Position numbers and translations under genes: made by a program. Shown here piece by piece: positions 34,439 through 43,337 of a stretch of DNA of 64,000 nucleotides (the stretch's first letter is position 1; each line of letters begins with the position of its first letter). The notes under the pieces were generated by a model. That model did no database searches, had not been told where the DNA came from, and saw only the letters and a program-made list of their open reading frames with translations. The DNA comes from Gemmataceae bacterium (GTDB taxonomy: Bacteria; Planctomycetota; Planctomycetia; Gemmatales; Gemmataceae). The stretch covers positions 20,345 through 84,344 of the forward strand of contig SIAJ01000016.1 in assembly GCA_009691845.1 (NCBI GenBank). The letters are read 5' to 3'.

Positions 34439-36427
34439 TCACGGCAAGAGCCAGCGTTCATCGAAAAAGCCGGCCCGAATCACTTCTTCTTCAAGCGGAG
34501 CGGACGGGTTCGCGGGAACTTTGCCGCCGACTTTCAGCACCGCCCAGTCGCCGTGGCGTGGGAAGAGCAGGTAGTTGAGCGACGACAGTTCTTTCTCGTG
34601 GAACGTGTGGCCGCTATTGATGACGACGTAGCGACCGTCGGCCAGCGGGTTCGGCTGAATGAACGCGGGGGCATGGGTCGCAGCAGCGTACTTCTCTTTG
34701 CCGAAGCGCAATTCGTCTGCCGTCCACTGCACGGGCATCTTGGGCAGTACGCGGGCGATGAGCGAGTTGCCGCCGGGATCGCCGAAGAGGATGAGATTGC
34801 AGCGACGGATATCGGCATCCGTCACGTCGGTATCGTTCTTCACCGGCAACTCGCCGCGAAAGTAGCGATGCCATTCGTAGGCGAAGCGTTTGAGGTTCGC
34901 CTCGGCCCACGCTTGCACAGCAGGGTTCCAGGCCTTGCCCGTTCCACGAACGCAAAGAAAGGGGGTGGTGAATGCATCGTCGATCGGCCCTTGCACTCCA
35001 GGCCGCTTGCCGGTCACCTGCAACGAGTCGAGTTCGCCGAGGTAAGCCCACTTGCCATCCTTGCGGCCGATCACTGGCTTGGACTTGTCCGGAGGGATGG
35101 TCACTTCGGTGCCGCCGATTCGGAGTCGCGGCTTTGCTCCTTCAAGTACCAACAGGGCAATGGCAAACCGAGTCACGTTGATTGGCTCCTTCATCTCGAT
35201 CGTGCCTGGTTCCTTGATGGTCGCCTCCAGTTCCGCCCGCGCGTAATGTTCTTCCAGCCCGAGTATCCGAAGCCAGTGACAGCGATCGTACTTGAGTGTC
35301 CAGGTCACGAAGCGAATGTGTTTCGGGCCGTAGTCGAGACCCTTGTCGGCGAACACTTTGATCTGTCGCATTTGCTCCGAGTGCGTTTTGGGATCGATGA
35401 CGTGGCCGGTGCCGGGCGAGACGAGGTTGACCATCTTCAGCCCTTCTTTTTCCATTGCCTTGCCCATGAGCACGTGGGCCTGGAAAAAGACGTCCTTCTC
35501 GCCCATGCAGGCAATGGCTGGTACAACGCCCGCGTTCGCGGCATAGTCGATCGAGTCGAGCATGTGCAGCGCCTTTTCCTGATGTGCCGGCAACGCCCCG
35601 ACCTTCACGAAATTTCCCAGCGGCGTGTTGGAGAACTCGTGCGTGTCGACGTAACCGCAGTAAGGCCCAAGAGCGACAAATCGGTCCGGATGTTTGAGCC
35701 CGAGGTGCCAGGTTCCCGATGCCCCCATCGACATGCCACGCAGAACGATGCGGTCGCGGTCGTTCGTGTACTGCCGGCAGACGGCGTCGATGGCCTCGAA
35801 CACATCGGTCTCACCAGCCCAGCGGTAGCAGTTCTCGACACGTCCGAGCGGGTGCAGTTCGATGAAATTCGCATCCGGGGCCGACTTCGCTGGGGCGTCC
35901 CCCTCGTCGAATCGGTTCATGAAGCGAAGTTCGCTAAGCCCGGTCGGCTTGCTGCTGCCGTGCAGGACCACGTCGAACCGCGTCGGTTTCTTGGGGTCGT
36001 AACCTGTGGGAACAATGAGCCCGTAGGGCTGAACCGATCCGTCAACGTCAGAGATGTAGCCGCGAACTAACTTACCGGTACGAGTTGGCCAGGAGGACTT
36101 GCCCGATTCAATCGCATCGACCCGTTCGGCACACCGCTTCAGGGCCTTTCGGATCAGGGCCACGTCCGCGGGCTCGAGCTTCGTTTCGTACCGCATCGCC
36201 CAGACCACGCCCTTGCGGAACACTTCCGCATCGGCAATCAGGTCGAGTTTGCGCGCCGTCAACAATGCCTTCTTGAGTGCCTGAAGGCGTTCGTCGAGCG
36301 ATTTCAGGTCGGCACTGATTTGTTGGACGTCAGCAGCAGAGAGACCAGCAGGTGGTTCAGCACTCCGCGCAACTGTTGCGATGCCGAGGAGGACGAATAA
36401 TGCCGCGAGTCGAAGACATCGAAACAT
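34439..36427 (-). CDS. Secreted alpha/beta hydrolase of the prolyl-oligopeptidase/esterase type
   Basis: 662 residues from the ATG at 36427, which has GAGG 8 bases upstream. A signal peptide (MFRCLRLAALFVLLGIATVA) is followed by a helical region (about 30-110) and then an alpha/beta-hydrolase domain. Its elements are VVLHGSSKPTGLSELRFMNR, the nucleophile elbow LRGMSMGASGTWHLGLKHPD (Gly-Met-Ser-Met-Gly) and the catalytic His region SPGTGHVIDPKTHSEQMRQI. The C-terminal 250 residues are beta-rich and end with a second domain containing NLILFGDPGGNSLIARVLPK. The family includes esterases and acyl-peptide hydrolases; peptidase activity is not assured. It probably acts in the periplasm. Confidence 0.82.
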   Translation of the reverse strand: MFRCLRLAALFVLLGIATVARSAEPPAGLSAADVQQISADLKSLDERLQALKKALLTARKLDLIADAEVFRKGVVWAMRYETKLEPADVALIRKALKRCAERVDAIESGKSSWPTRTGKLVRGYISDVDGSVQPYGLIVPTGYDPKKPTRFDVVLHGSSKPTGLSELRFMNRFDEGDAPAKSAPDANFIELHPLGRVENCYRWAGETDVFEAIDAVCRQYTNDRDRIVLRGMSMGASGTWHLGLKHPDRFVALGPYCGYVDTHEFSNTPLGNFVKVGALPAHQEKALHMLDSIDYAANAGVVPAIACMGEKDVFFQAHVLMGKAMEKEGLKMVNLVSPGTGHVIDPKTHSEQMRQIKVFADKGLDYGPKHIRFVTWTLKYDRCHWLRILGLEEHYARAELEATIKEPGTIEMKEPINVTRFAIALLVLEGAKPRLRIGGTEVTIPPDKSKPVIGRKDGKWAYLGELDSLQVTGKRPGVQGPIDDAFTTPFLCVRGTGKAWNPAVQAWAEANLKRFAYEWHRYFRGELPVKNDTDVTDADIRRCNLILFGDPGGNSLIARVLPKMPVQWTADELRFGKEKYAAATHAPAFIQPNPLADGRYVVINSGHTFHEKELSSLNYLLFPRHGDWAVLKVGGKVPANPSAPLEEEVIRAGFFDERWLLP

Positions 36428-36736
36428 GGAGGTTGCCTCACGCGATCTTCGGCCGATGCTATCGTTCTCAGTGTACGCCAGCAGCGAGGTCCGTAGCACA
36501 CCGGCCCCGGTTGATAGCCTTGTTTTCTCGAACCGCCAGCCTCACTTCGCTTCGGGCTCCACAAACAATATCTCCGAGAGGAGCCCGAAGCGAAGCGAGG
36601 CGGAGAGCGATTGAGTCGCATCGACTGTCCAGATCGGGCCGCAACGAAAGTCGGGCACAATTCAGAAGGAGATTCGTTCGCTAACTGGGGCCAAGGTCTC
36701 CTGATCGATGGCTGAGCGTTTCCTGGTGTATTGTGA
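36428..36736. other. Intergenic region with an inverted repeat
   Basis: No gene is present. An inverted repeat with perfect 16-bp arms (36545-36560 and 36580-36595, containing CTTCGCTTCGGGCTCC) lies in the middle, a second copy of the repeat family seen at 24546-24723 but with the arms in the opposite order. The remainder should hold the promoter of the esterase-like gene. Confidence 0.75.
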
Positions 36737-37504
36737 TTACGGCTTGCCGCCGAGTTTCTGGATCGCGCCCCGCATCTCGCCTTTCGCCCCGTCGTCCGTT
36801 TCCTTCTTGAGGGCCTTGACCAGTGCCGGGAGCGAATTCGGGTCTCCCGTGTTTCCCAGTGACCGGGCAATGTAACCGCGGCGATGGGCATCGGTCTCTT
36901 TCTCCAGAACAGCCACGATTTCCGGGGCCGCTACTTTTCCCGGCATGCCGATCATTCCGAGAGCGTGTGCTGCCTTCATCCGAACCAGGGGTTCACCATG
37001 TTGAAGATACTTCCGCAACGCCGTCACCTGGCCCGGGACATCTTCGTCCATCATGGCCAGCGCTCCCAGAGCGACGGTGCATGTGACAGGATCGGCATCC
37101 TCCGCCCCGGCTTGGCGTAGTACCTTGACCGCACTGCGATTGGCCGGAACGGCCTTGCCAAGGCGACCAAGGGCGCGAGCGGCCGTTTCACGAGCTTCCT
37201 TGAACGTGTCCTTGGTCAATTGGGAAATCAACGCGGGAATCGCCGACTCTGCCTTTGCACCCAGATTACCAATGGCCGTGGCCGCGATGGCTCGCACGTC
37301 ATCGTCGCTGTCCTTCAAGCAGAGCTGCATTTCCGGAAACAGATGATCCGACAGATCGGAGTGGATGAGCTTTTTGATCGTGGCCCGACGGACTTCGACG
37401 GAGTTGTCCTTCAGTTCCTTGCGAGCCTGATCGAGTTGTGCGGGCTTGACTTCGGCCCCAAGCGACACGGCCAGGGCGGCGTAAAGGGTGATCGACATGT
37501 TCAT
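36737..37504 (-). CDS. Exported HEAT-repeat protein
   Basis: 255 residues from the ATG at 37504; upstream in-frame codons make no sense as protein. A hydrophobic start (MNMSITLYAALAVSLGAEVK) may be a signal peptide. The rest is made of about six HEAT (PBS-lyase-like) repeats of near 30 residues, for example DSDDDVRAIAATAIGNLGAK, DTFKEARETAARALGRLGKA and HGEPLVRMKAAHALGMIGMP. Such repeats form a curved helical solenoid used for protein binding. No catalytic domain is present. The gene stands alone on its strand, upstream of the esterase-like gene with about 310 bases between them. Confidence 0.8.
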   Translation of the reverse strand: MNMSITLYAALAVSLGAEVKPAQLDQARKELKDNSVEVRRATIKKLIHSDLSDHLFPEMQLCLKDSDDDVRAIAATAIGNLGAKAESAIPALISQLTKDTFKEARETAARALGRLGKAVPANRSAVKVLRQAGAEDADPVTCTVALGALAMMDEDVPGQVTALRKYLQHGEPLVRMKAAHALGMIGMPGKVAAPEIVAVLEKETDAHRRGYIARSLGNTGDPNSLPALVKALKKETDDGAKGEMRGAIQKLGGKP

Positions 37505-37960
37505 CGTGTTTCTTTCTGGAGGGGGTATCTCAAGTATATTTTGGTACGAAATGACCGCGGGTTTGTCGCATGTTCGGAATTTTGTCCAAACTGGCCTCAT
37601 TTTTGGCAAGTCGTTCCCCGCTTTGGCAATTCTCATGCAGAGTGGTCGATACGGCCCTGACCGCCTCAACCTTGGAATTGCTACTCTGTTCGATTCCTCT
37701 CGCAACTCCAAGCCGGCCTCGGCCCGGAAGCGTCGATACAAATTACAGCGTCCGGTCCCTCGAAGTGGTCAAAGCCGACATCATCGCCGGTCCACGTCCG
37801 GGATGGCAACCCTGGTGCCACCTGGAATTTCTCCTCACTTGCTGCGGAAAGTGGATCGCGGATAATTGTGTGCGTAGCTTGGAACAATGTAGACAATCAA
37901 CATCGCCCGCAGCAGGCACCCGAAATCCCTTTGCGTTCGGCGTCTTTAGAAAGTGCATCC
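37505..37960. other. Intergenic region between divergent genes
   Basis: Reading frames here (for example 37570-37968 on the plus strand and 37681-37896 on the minus strand) have no ribosome-binding site and no family resemblance. I see no repeat or RNA gene. The stretch should contain the promoters of the HEAT-repeat gene and of the gene at 37961. Confidence 0.35.
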
Positions 37961-38458
37961 ATGCCTGAAGATACCTCGTCGCCGAATGAACCCGTCAAGA
38001 AATCGGACCGTATCGCCCCCTCCACTTCTCCGGCTGCGCTACCCGCAAAACGGGACCCAATCTGGACTGCGAAGATCATACTCGTTCTTTTTGTGATTGC
38101 TGGTGGTGCCCTTCTCATCTCGGATCTTGGTGCCATCATCGTTGGCTCTGAGGAACATGTGTTTGTCGCTGTCGATGAACAACGCTTTCACGTGTGGCAA
38201 GACGTCGGCAGTTATGAGGCCGACACGGGAAAGTTTTGGATCAATCAACCGTTGGGGACGACTGACTATAGGGCCACGTACCACAAGAGCCAGCTCGAAA
38301 GCATGATTTCAGCCTGGCCCCATTTGTTGTTCTTGGTTTTTTCGCTGATCGCCCTCCGGGCCTGCCAGCAAGCACGTAGGGCGGAGCGACGGCACCCGGT
38401 TGTCTCTGCCGCCGCTATCGGGAGAGACCAAGAACCGGAAATTTTTCCAGGAGTTTAG
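37961..38458 (+). CDS. Membrane protein with two transmembrane helices
   Basis: 165 residues from the ATG at 37961. A polar, Ser/Pro-rich N-terminus (about 1-30) is followed by a membrane helix (IILVLFVIAGGALLISDLGA). Next is a soluble segment of about 60 residues with EEHVFVAVDEQRFHVWQDVG, and then a second helix (AWPHLLFLVFSLIALRACQQ). No family is recognised. The arrangement (N- and C-termini inside, one external loop) fits a small accessory membrane protein. It converges on the DUF58 gene with 5 bases between the stops. Confidence 0.55.
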   Translation: MPEDTSSPNEPVKKSDRIAPSTSPAALPAKRDPIWTAKIILVLFVIAGGALLISDLGAIIVGSEEHVFVAVDEQRFHVWQDVGSYEADTGKFWINQPLGTTDYRATYHKSQLESMISAWPHLLFLVFSLIALRACQQARRAERRHPVVSAAAIGRDQEPEIFPGV

Positions 38459-38463
38459 TCAGA

Positions 38464-39639
38464 CTACGCGAATTGATACCACGTCTCGGCCTGCCCAACA
38501 TGTGCGAACGCGACGCCGCGGCCCAGCGTACTCCCCACCGAAGCCACGACAGGCGAAGTCGGCCTACTGCTCAAGAGCAGCACTGGTGCCGAGCGAGCAA
38601 CTCGCGAGAGTTCGCCAAGTGCGGCGGACACATTGCCGGCCTCGCCCCCCTCTTCCACGGCCAGTGCGATCAGCAGGCGTTCCGTGGTCGCGGGACCAGG
38701 TGGGCCATCCAGCGCAACCGGATTCGGACCCGCGATCACCAGCGCCAGTCTGGCCCCGGCTGAGCGTCGCCAGTCCTTGCACACGCCGGCTGCAAGGGAC
38801 ATGACGGCTTCCAATCGTTCGCGATCCTTGACCGTGGGCTTCTTGGGTATCCAAGGATCAACGACCAGGACAAGCCGGGGCGGTGCCGAATCTTCGTACT
38901 CGCGAACCGTCAGGCGATTGCGTCGGGCTGTCGCCTTCCAGTGAATGCGTCGCGGCGAGTCGCCAGCCCGGTAGTCACGCAGGCCATGGACTTCTGCCTC
39001 GCATTCGACGACCCGGCGCATCTTGTGTCGTTCATCGTCGCGGCCGGCCCAGGCACGAAAGAGCCAGGCTCGCAATCGCTCGCCATCGACACGTGCGGGA
39101 CGCGGCAGCACAACGATTTCGTCCGCAGGGAGCAAGACGTGGCGTTTCGAGACCAATCCGAATGGGAACGACGATCGCGCAATCAGCGGCTGAAGCACGA
39201 ACTTGCCACGCCTGGGAAACGTGGCCCGAATGCGTGGCCGAGCTACCTGGTCGAAGCCGGCACGAACGATCAACCAGAATGCGACTGCCTCGCCGACTCG
39301 TTCTTCAAGCACCCAGGAGCCGGTCGGGGGGCCAGCGTCGCGGATTTCCAACACCCACTCCGTGGGGATGCCCGCTTGAAGCGGCGGTCGCGGCATGCGG
39401 CGGGCGATCAATCCGCGAACCGAGCGTCGGGCCAGAATCCAGTTCAACAAACACAGCCCGAGCAGAAGGTACCCGAGAACAATGACGAGATTAATGCCCT
39501 TGAGGATGCCGATGAAGAGCATCACAATCGCGCCCAGCAGCCACAAGATTCCCTCGCGACCCGATAACCGCGACGACACCACCGTGCGTGGCCGCAACTC
39601 GATCACCTCGGGCACGACAGTTGTCAGTGAATTGGCCAT
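38464..39639 (-). CDS. DUF58 protein, partner of MoxR ATPase
   Basis: 391 residues from the ATG at 39639, which begins one base after the TGA of the MoxR gene, so translation is probably coupled. Two membrane helices (about 30-65: ILWLLGAIVMLFIGILKGIN and VIVLGYLLLGLCLLNWILAR) are followed by a beta-rich part. The DUF58 core contains EVHGLRDYRAGDSPRRIHWK and RLVLVVDPW, ending in a vWA-like fold. DUF58 proteins accompany MoxR AAA+ ATPases and are thought to be chaperone substrates or adaptors in metal-centre or envelope maturation. A transglutaminase-like gene that often completes such clusters is absent here. Confidence 0.88.
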   Translation of the reverse strand: MANSLTTVVPEVIELRPRTVVSSRLSGREGILWLLGAIVMLFIGILKGINLVIVLGYLLLGLCLLNWILARRSVRGLIARRMPRPPLQAGIPTEWVLEIRDAGPPTGSWVLEERVGEAVAFWLIVRAGFDQVARPRIRATFPRRGKFVLQPLIARSSFPFGLVSKRHVLLPADEIVVLPRPARVDGERLRAWLFRAWAGRDDERHKMRRVVECEAEVHGLRDYRAGDSPRRIHWKATARRNRLTVREYEDSAPPRLVLVVDPWIPKKPTVKDRERLEAVMSLAAGVCKDWRRSAGARLALVIAGPNPVALDGPPGPATTERLLIALAVEEGGEAGNVSAALGELSRVARSAPVLLLSSRPTSPVVASVGSTLGRGVAFAHVGQAETWYQFA

Positions 39640-39640
39640 G

Positions 39641-40588
39641 TCAGGATGGGACAGGGATTTCGCGGAGGATCTCACGAATGGCGTCCGCGGTGGCTTGTGT
39701 TGGTGCACCGATGCCACCGGCCTTACCAATCAGCCGATGAGCGAGTGCTTGCACGGCCAAGCCTTTCACGTCGTCGGGCACCACATAATCGCGGCCATCG
39801 AGCAGTGCGATCGCCTGGGCCGCCCGATAGAGCCCGATGGCGGCTCGCGTGCTGGCACCGAGAACGATGTCCCCGCGAACGCGAGTGGCCTCCACGATAT
39901 CGAGAACATAGTCGGCGATGGCGTCGGTCACTTTCACTTCGCGGACGCGTTCCTGAAGTCGTGTGATGTCCGAAGCATGCAAGACGGGTCGTAAACGATC
40001 GACCGGCTCGCCATCGCGGTGCTGACGAAGCAGGTCACGCTCGGCCTGACGAGCGGGATAGCCCATGTCGGTTCGCAACAGGAAGCGATCGAGCTGGCTC
40101 TCGGGAAGCGGGTAGGTTCCCTCGAATTCGTACGGGTTCTGCGTGGCTACAACGAAGAAGGGCGGCCCGAGCCGATGCGTGGTTCCGTCCATCGACACCT
40201 GGCATTCACCCATCGCTTCCAACAGGGCCGACTGCGTTCGCGGCGTGGCCCGGTTCACCTCATCCGCAAGAACGACCTGAGCGAAGAGTGGACCAGGCAG
40301 AAAGCGAAACTCGCCGCTCGGTTGGTGGAAGACGCTCGTGCCGAGCAGGTCGGCCGGCAGCAAGTCGGGCGTGAATTGCACCCGGCGAAACGTGCAGTCA
40401 ATGCTCCGGGCCACCGCCTTGGCCAGCAGTGTTTTGCCGACACCGGGGACGTCTTCCAGAAGCAAGTGACCATCTGCAAGAAGAGCCACAAGCGCGAGGC
40501 GGATAACCTCCGGCTTACCCAGCACGACCGAGGCCACATTGTCGTGCAGTTTTTTCAGTTCGGTCGTCGCGGCGGAATCTATTCCCAT
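39641..40588 (-). CDS. MoxR-family AAA+ ATPase
   Basis: 315 residues from the ATG at 40588, preceded by GGGG; long in-frame sequence upstream is not plausible protein. Walker A is EDVPGVGKTLLAKA, and Walker B is in FAQVVLADEVNRATPRTQSA. Sensor 1 is VVATQNPYEFEGTYPLPESQ, followed by LDRFLLRTDMGYPARQAERD. This is the standard MoxR/RavA-like ATPase, a chaperone that remodels partner proteins, in operon with a DUF58 gene immediately downstream. The pair alone is enough to recognise the module; the client protein is unknown. Confidence 0.94.
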   Translation of the reverse strand: MGIDSAATTELKKLHDNVASVVLGKPEVIRLALVALLADGHLLLEDVPGVGKTLLAKAVARSIDCTFRRVQFTPDLLPADLLGTSVFHQPSGEFRFLPGPLFAQVVLADEVNRATPRTQSALLEAMGECQVSMDGTTHRLGPPFFVVATQNPYEFEGTYPLPESQLDRFLLRTDMGYPARQAERDLLRQHRDGEPVDRLRPVLHASDITRLQERVREVKVTDAIADYVLDIVEATRVRGDIVLGASTRAAIGLYRAAQAIALLDGRDYVVPDDVKGLAVQALAHRLIGKAGGIGAPTQATADAIREILREIPVPS

Positions 40589-40743
40589 CGGAACCCCATC
40601 AGCGTTGCACTCAGGCTTGTATCGGGAACATGATAGGGATGTATGAGAGACTGGAACGATGTGCTTCGCGTCCGATCGACTGGGGCGACGAGATCCCGAG
40701 TTGGTCGGGTCTGGGTCGCTCGAGATCCGAATCTTGAGCAACG

Positions 40744-40772
40744 AAAAAAGGCCGTTGGAATCCAACGGCCTT
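40744..40772 (-). terminator. Intrinsic terminator of the EF-hand gene
   Basis: A perfect 12-bp stem (AAGGCCGTTGGA and its complement, 40748-40759 and 40761-40772) with a one-base loop is followed on the minus strand by six T residues. It lies 31 bases past the stop codon of the EF-hand gene, a textbook Rho-independent terminator. Confidence 0.88.
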
Positions 40773-40802
40773 GCAGATCGATCAACATGCACGTAGCCGA
40801 GA

Positions 40803-41153
40803 TTACTTGGCTTTCTTTTTCTTGGCGGGATTGGCGGCGATTGCCTCTTTCGCCTTGGCGAATTCGGCAACGGAGACAGAACCGTCGCCGTTCGCGTCCA
40901 GTTTCTTGAACCACCCATCTCGGGCTTCGGCGAGGCCCTTCGGCACTTTACCTTCTTTGCCGGGCTTCGGGGTCGCGAGGCCCTTGAAGGTGTCGAATTC
41001 TTCCTTGGTCACCTTCTTGTCGCTGTTGGTATCCAGCTTGGCGAACACGGCCGTCAGATCAGCGGCCTGATCTTTCTTCTTCTTCTTTTCGTCGGCGGCC
41101 CCTGCAGTGAAGGCCAGGGCAAGAACAACAGCCAAAGAGAGAAATAGCTTCAT
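40803..41153 (-). CDS. Exported EF-hand calcium-binding protein
   Basis: 116 residues. Residues 1-20 form a signal peptide (MKLFLSLAVVLALAFTAGAA). A Lys-rich stretch (EKKKKKD) follows, then two EF-hands, DTNSDKKVTKEEF (41-53) and DANGDGSVSVAEF (86-98), which keep the Asp/Asn/Ser and terminal Glu ligands for Ca2+. The first loop has Lys-Lys at positions 6-7, so it may bind calcium weakly. The C-terminus is again Lys-rich. A small periplasmic Ca2+-dependent protein is the obvious reading; its partner is unknown. It ends at a strong intrinsic terminator and is divergent from the PQQ-like gene. Confidence 0.88.
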   Translation of the reverse strand: MKLFLSLAVVLALAFTAGAADEKKKKKDQAADLTAVFAKLDTNSDKKVTKEEFDTFKGLATPKPGKEGKVPKGLAEARDGWFKKLDANGDGSVSVAEFAKAKEAIAANPAKKKKAK

Positions 41154-41293
41154 GGGAAACCTCGAATTATGTTGAATGGTCGTGAGCTAATTTATTGAAC
41201 CAAACTGATCTCGAAAGGTTTCGGTCCAGAGTAGTAATGGTCGAAAAAGTCTGGTTTGGTAGGACATTGCCTACAGACCTCTGGAGTTTTCTC

Positions 41294-42577
41294 ATGCGCC
41301 ATTTCTTACTCTTTGGCTTCGCCATCATCGCCCTCTTACCCTTGGGCTGCCAGGAGAAACCCGAGGCAACCCCCGAGGCGATTGCGATTGGCCCAGAAGA
41401 TTGGCCCTGGTGGCGAGGCCCGAATCGAGACGGAGTGGCCGACCCGAAGCAGAACCCGCCGACCAATTGGTCGGAAACCAAGAACGTGCTCTGGAAGATG
41501 CCGATCCCGGGCCGCGGCCATGGCTCGGCCACCGTCGTTGGCGAGCGTGTCTATCTGACCACGGCCGAGGAGGATCGCCACATTCAATCGGTGCTCTGCT
41601 TCGATCGGGGCACGGGCAAGGAACTGTGGCGAAAAGAAGTTCACGACGGTGCCTTCCCCACCAAAGGAGCAAACGCGAAAGCTTCGCACGCATCCGCCAC
41701 GGTTGCCTGCGATGGCAAGCGCGTGTTCGTCAACTTCGCGAACGATGGCTTCGTCCAGGCTTCGGCCCTCGACTGCAAGGACGGGAAAATTGTTTGGCAA
41801 ACAAAAGTCGCGGACTACGTGTTGCATCAGGGTTATGGCCCCTCCCCTGCGATCTATAAGGGGCTGGTGATTGTCTCGGCCGATCACAAGGGTGGTGGCA
41901 AGTTCGCCGGCCTCGATCGCGTGACCGGCAAGATTGTCTGGTCGATCGATCGACCAAAGTTGCCGAATTATGCCTCGCCGATCATTCTGAACGTCGATGG
42001 CAAGGATCAACTCATACTGATTGGTTGCAAGCTCGTGACGAGCCTCGATCCGTTGACGGGAAAGAAATACTGGGAGACAGCCGGCTCGACTGAGGAGTGC
42101 GTCACCTCGACTGTCACCGATGGCAAACATGTTTTTTCGACGGGCGGCTACCCCAAGAATCACGTGGCCGCCATTGTCGCGGACGGGTCGGGAAAGGTCG
42201 CCTGGGAGAACACGACGCGCGTCTATGTGCCGTCGCTGCTCGTGGTCGGCAAACATCTGTACGGCGTGCAAGATGCCGGGATCGCGACCTGCTGGGACTG
42301 TGCGACAGGGAAAGAGATTTGGACATCTCGACTCGGCAAGGCTGGCTTTACATCGTCTCCGGTCCTGGTCGGCAATCGAATCTTTGTGACGAACGAGACC
42401 GGCACCACGTTCATCTTCAAGGCAAATCCCGAGAAGTTTGAACTCGAGGACGAGAACAAACTGGGTGATGAGGCGCTCTCGACGCCGACGATCTGTGGCA
42501 GCCGCATTTACATTCGCGTGGTCAAGATCGGTGCCGACAAGAAGCGAGAAGAATGGCTGTATTGCTTGGCGAAGTAG
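41294..42577 (+). CDS. Lipoprotein with PQQ-like beta-propeller
   Basis: 427 residues from the ATG at 41294 (GGAG upstream). The leader MRHFLLFGFAIIALLPLGCQ carries a lipobox ending at a cysteine at about residue 19, so the protein should be membrane-anchored. The mature part begins DWPWWRGPNRDGVADPKQNP, the standard opening of planctomycete PQQ-binding-like repeat proteins. It then forms an eight-bladed quinoprotein-type propeller with repeated motifs such as FDRGTGKELWRKEV, LDRVTGKIVW and CATGKEIWTSRLGK. Catalytic residues of true quinoprotein dehydrogenases are not obvious, so it may be a scaffold or binding protein. A hairpin lies 12 bases past the stop. Confidence 0.85.
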   Translation: MRHFLLFGFAIIALLPLGCQEKPEATPEAIAIGPEDWPWWRGPNRDGVADPKQNPPTNWSETKNVLWKMPIPGRGHGSATVVGERVYLTTAEEDRHIQSVLCFDRGTGKELWRKEVHDGAFPTKGANAKASHASATVACDGKRVFVNFANDGFVQASALDCKDGKIVWQTKVADYVLHQGYGPSPAIYKGLVIVSADHKGGGKFAGLDRVTGKIVWSIDRPKLPNYASPIILNVDGKDQLILIGCKLVTSLDPLTGKKYWETAGSTEECVTSTVTDGKHVFSTGGYPKNHVAAIVADGSGKVAWENTTRVYVPSLLVVGKHLYGVQDAGIATCWDCATGKEIWTSRLGKAGFTSSPVLVGNRIFVTNETGTTFIFKANPEKFELEDENKLGDEALSTPTICGSRIYIRVVKIGADKKREEWLYCLAK

Positions 42578-42588
42578 CACTCTGGCCC

Positions 42589-42609
42589 CCCTTCCCTCTT
42601 AGGGAAGGG
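42589..42609 (+). terminator. Hairpin after the PQQ-like gene, possible terminator
   Basis: Perfect 9-bp arms (CCCTTCCCT and AGGGAAGGG) with a CTT loop, 12 bases past the stop codon. There is no T run after the stem, so it may be a repeat rather than an intrinsic terminator. Confidence 0.45.
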
Positions 42610-42939
42610 AGACGGGTGGTTCGGTAGTACGAGGAGCCAGCGGCGGCAGCCCCGCGAGTTGTCGCCCGAAAGACACACAGGCCTTCGACAGTGCGGCCAG
42701 AGCGAGTTCCGGGCTCAAGTAGAACGCCCCATGTCGACGGAACTGTCCTTGCCGATTCGCGTGCAGGTAGGGAACCATGAGCCACGGCGGGATCGCATGA
42801 GTCGCAACATCTGCGAGAGTTGCGGTCGAACCGGGCTCATCCGACCGGCCTCAGAATCCACTTTCGAGGCGCAGTTGACGGTCGTCGAGAAATATGTCCG
42901 TCGCTTGCCGATCGACACGAAGGAGCCGGTAATCCGCGA
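42610..42939. other. Intergenic region before the SWIM gene
   Basis: Reading frames run through this stretch in several phases, but none joins well to a known family. The SWIM protein could in principle start earlier, at 42820 in the same frame, but the peptide there is not convincing. I see no repeat apart from the hairpin just upstream. Confidence 0.3.
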
Positions 42940-43236
42940 ATGGGACGATCGAAAGGTGAACGAACGATCCGAATCGTTCGACCGAAAGACGAATACGGCC
43001 TGGTTGTCGTCTGCATCACTGTCGGCAATAAGGTCGCGCACTACGTGGTCCGTGAGATTCGATGCGACATTGGCGGTCGAGGATTCGAGGTGCACCGCCT
43101 GGGACTCGGCGAACTGTATCACGTCCGCGTCGGCGTCCCGGACGACTACTCGTGCGATTGCCTGGGATTCTTGCAACACGGACATTGCAAACACGAGGCG
43201 GCCCTTTGGGCACTCGTAAAAAGTCGGCAGCTCTGA
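42940..43236 (+). CDS. Small SWIM zinc-finger protein
   Basis: 98 residues from the ATG at 42940, chosen as the start closest to the recognisable part; GGAG lies 12 bases upstream. The C-terminus DDYSCDCLGFLQHGHCKHEA follows the SWIM pattern C-x-C-x(n)-C-x-H and should bind zinc. The preceding sequence (KDEYGLVVVCITVGNKVAHY, then RLGLGELYHVRVGVPDD) is a small beta-domain. SWIM domains occur in transposase-like, SNF2 and recombination proteins and are thought to bind DNA or proteins. Here the domain is almost alone, as in many planctomycete orphan SWIM proteins. A palindromic repeat lies 15 bases after its stop. Confidence 0.6.
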   Translation: MGRSKGERTIRIVRPKDEYGLVVVCITVGNKVAHYVVREIRCDIGGRGFEVHRLGLGELYHVRVGVPDDYSCDCLGFLQHGHCKHEAALWALVKSRQL

Positions 43237-43250
43237 GTTCGTTCGACTCA

Positions 43251-43305
43251 TAGTAGTCGGCACACTAAGTGTGCCGATCTCCCGCACACTTAGTGTGCGG
43301 GCTAC
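43251..43305. repeat. Double palindromic repeat
   Basis: Two hairpins follow directly on each other: CGGCACACT-A-AGTGTGCCG and CCCGCACACT-T-AGTGTGCGGG. The first begins with the same TAGTAGTCGGCACAC as the perfect stem at 24642-24674. The pair lies between the SWIM gene and the D-aminoacylase gene. Confidence 0.8.
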
Positions 43306-43337
43306 GATGGGATGGAATCACTCGCCAGAGGATCATC

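Noticed and set aside
34412..36070. A 552-codon open frame on the plus strand
   Set aside because: It is the reverse of the esterase-like gene, which has a signal peptide and a GxSxG site; the antisense peptide is not protein-like.
41336..42580. A 414-codon open frame on the minus strand
   Set aside because: Antisense to the PQQ-like propeller gene, which has a lipobox and propeller motifs.
42715..43287. A 190-codon frame on the minus strand opposite the SWIM gene
   Set aside because: No family and no ribosome-binding site, while the plus strand has a clear SWIM zinc motif.
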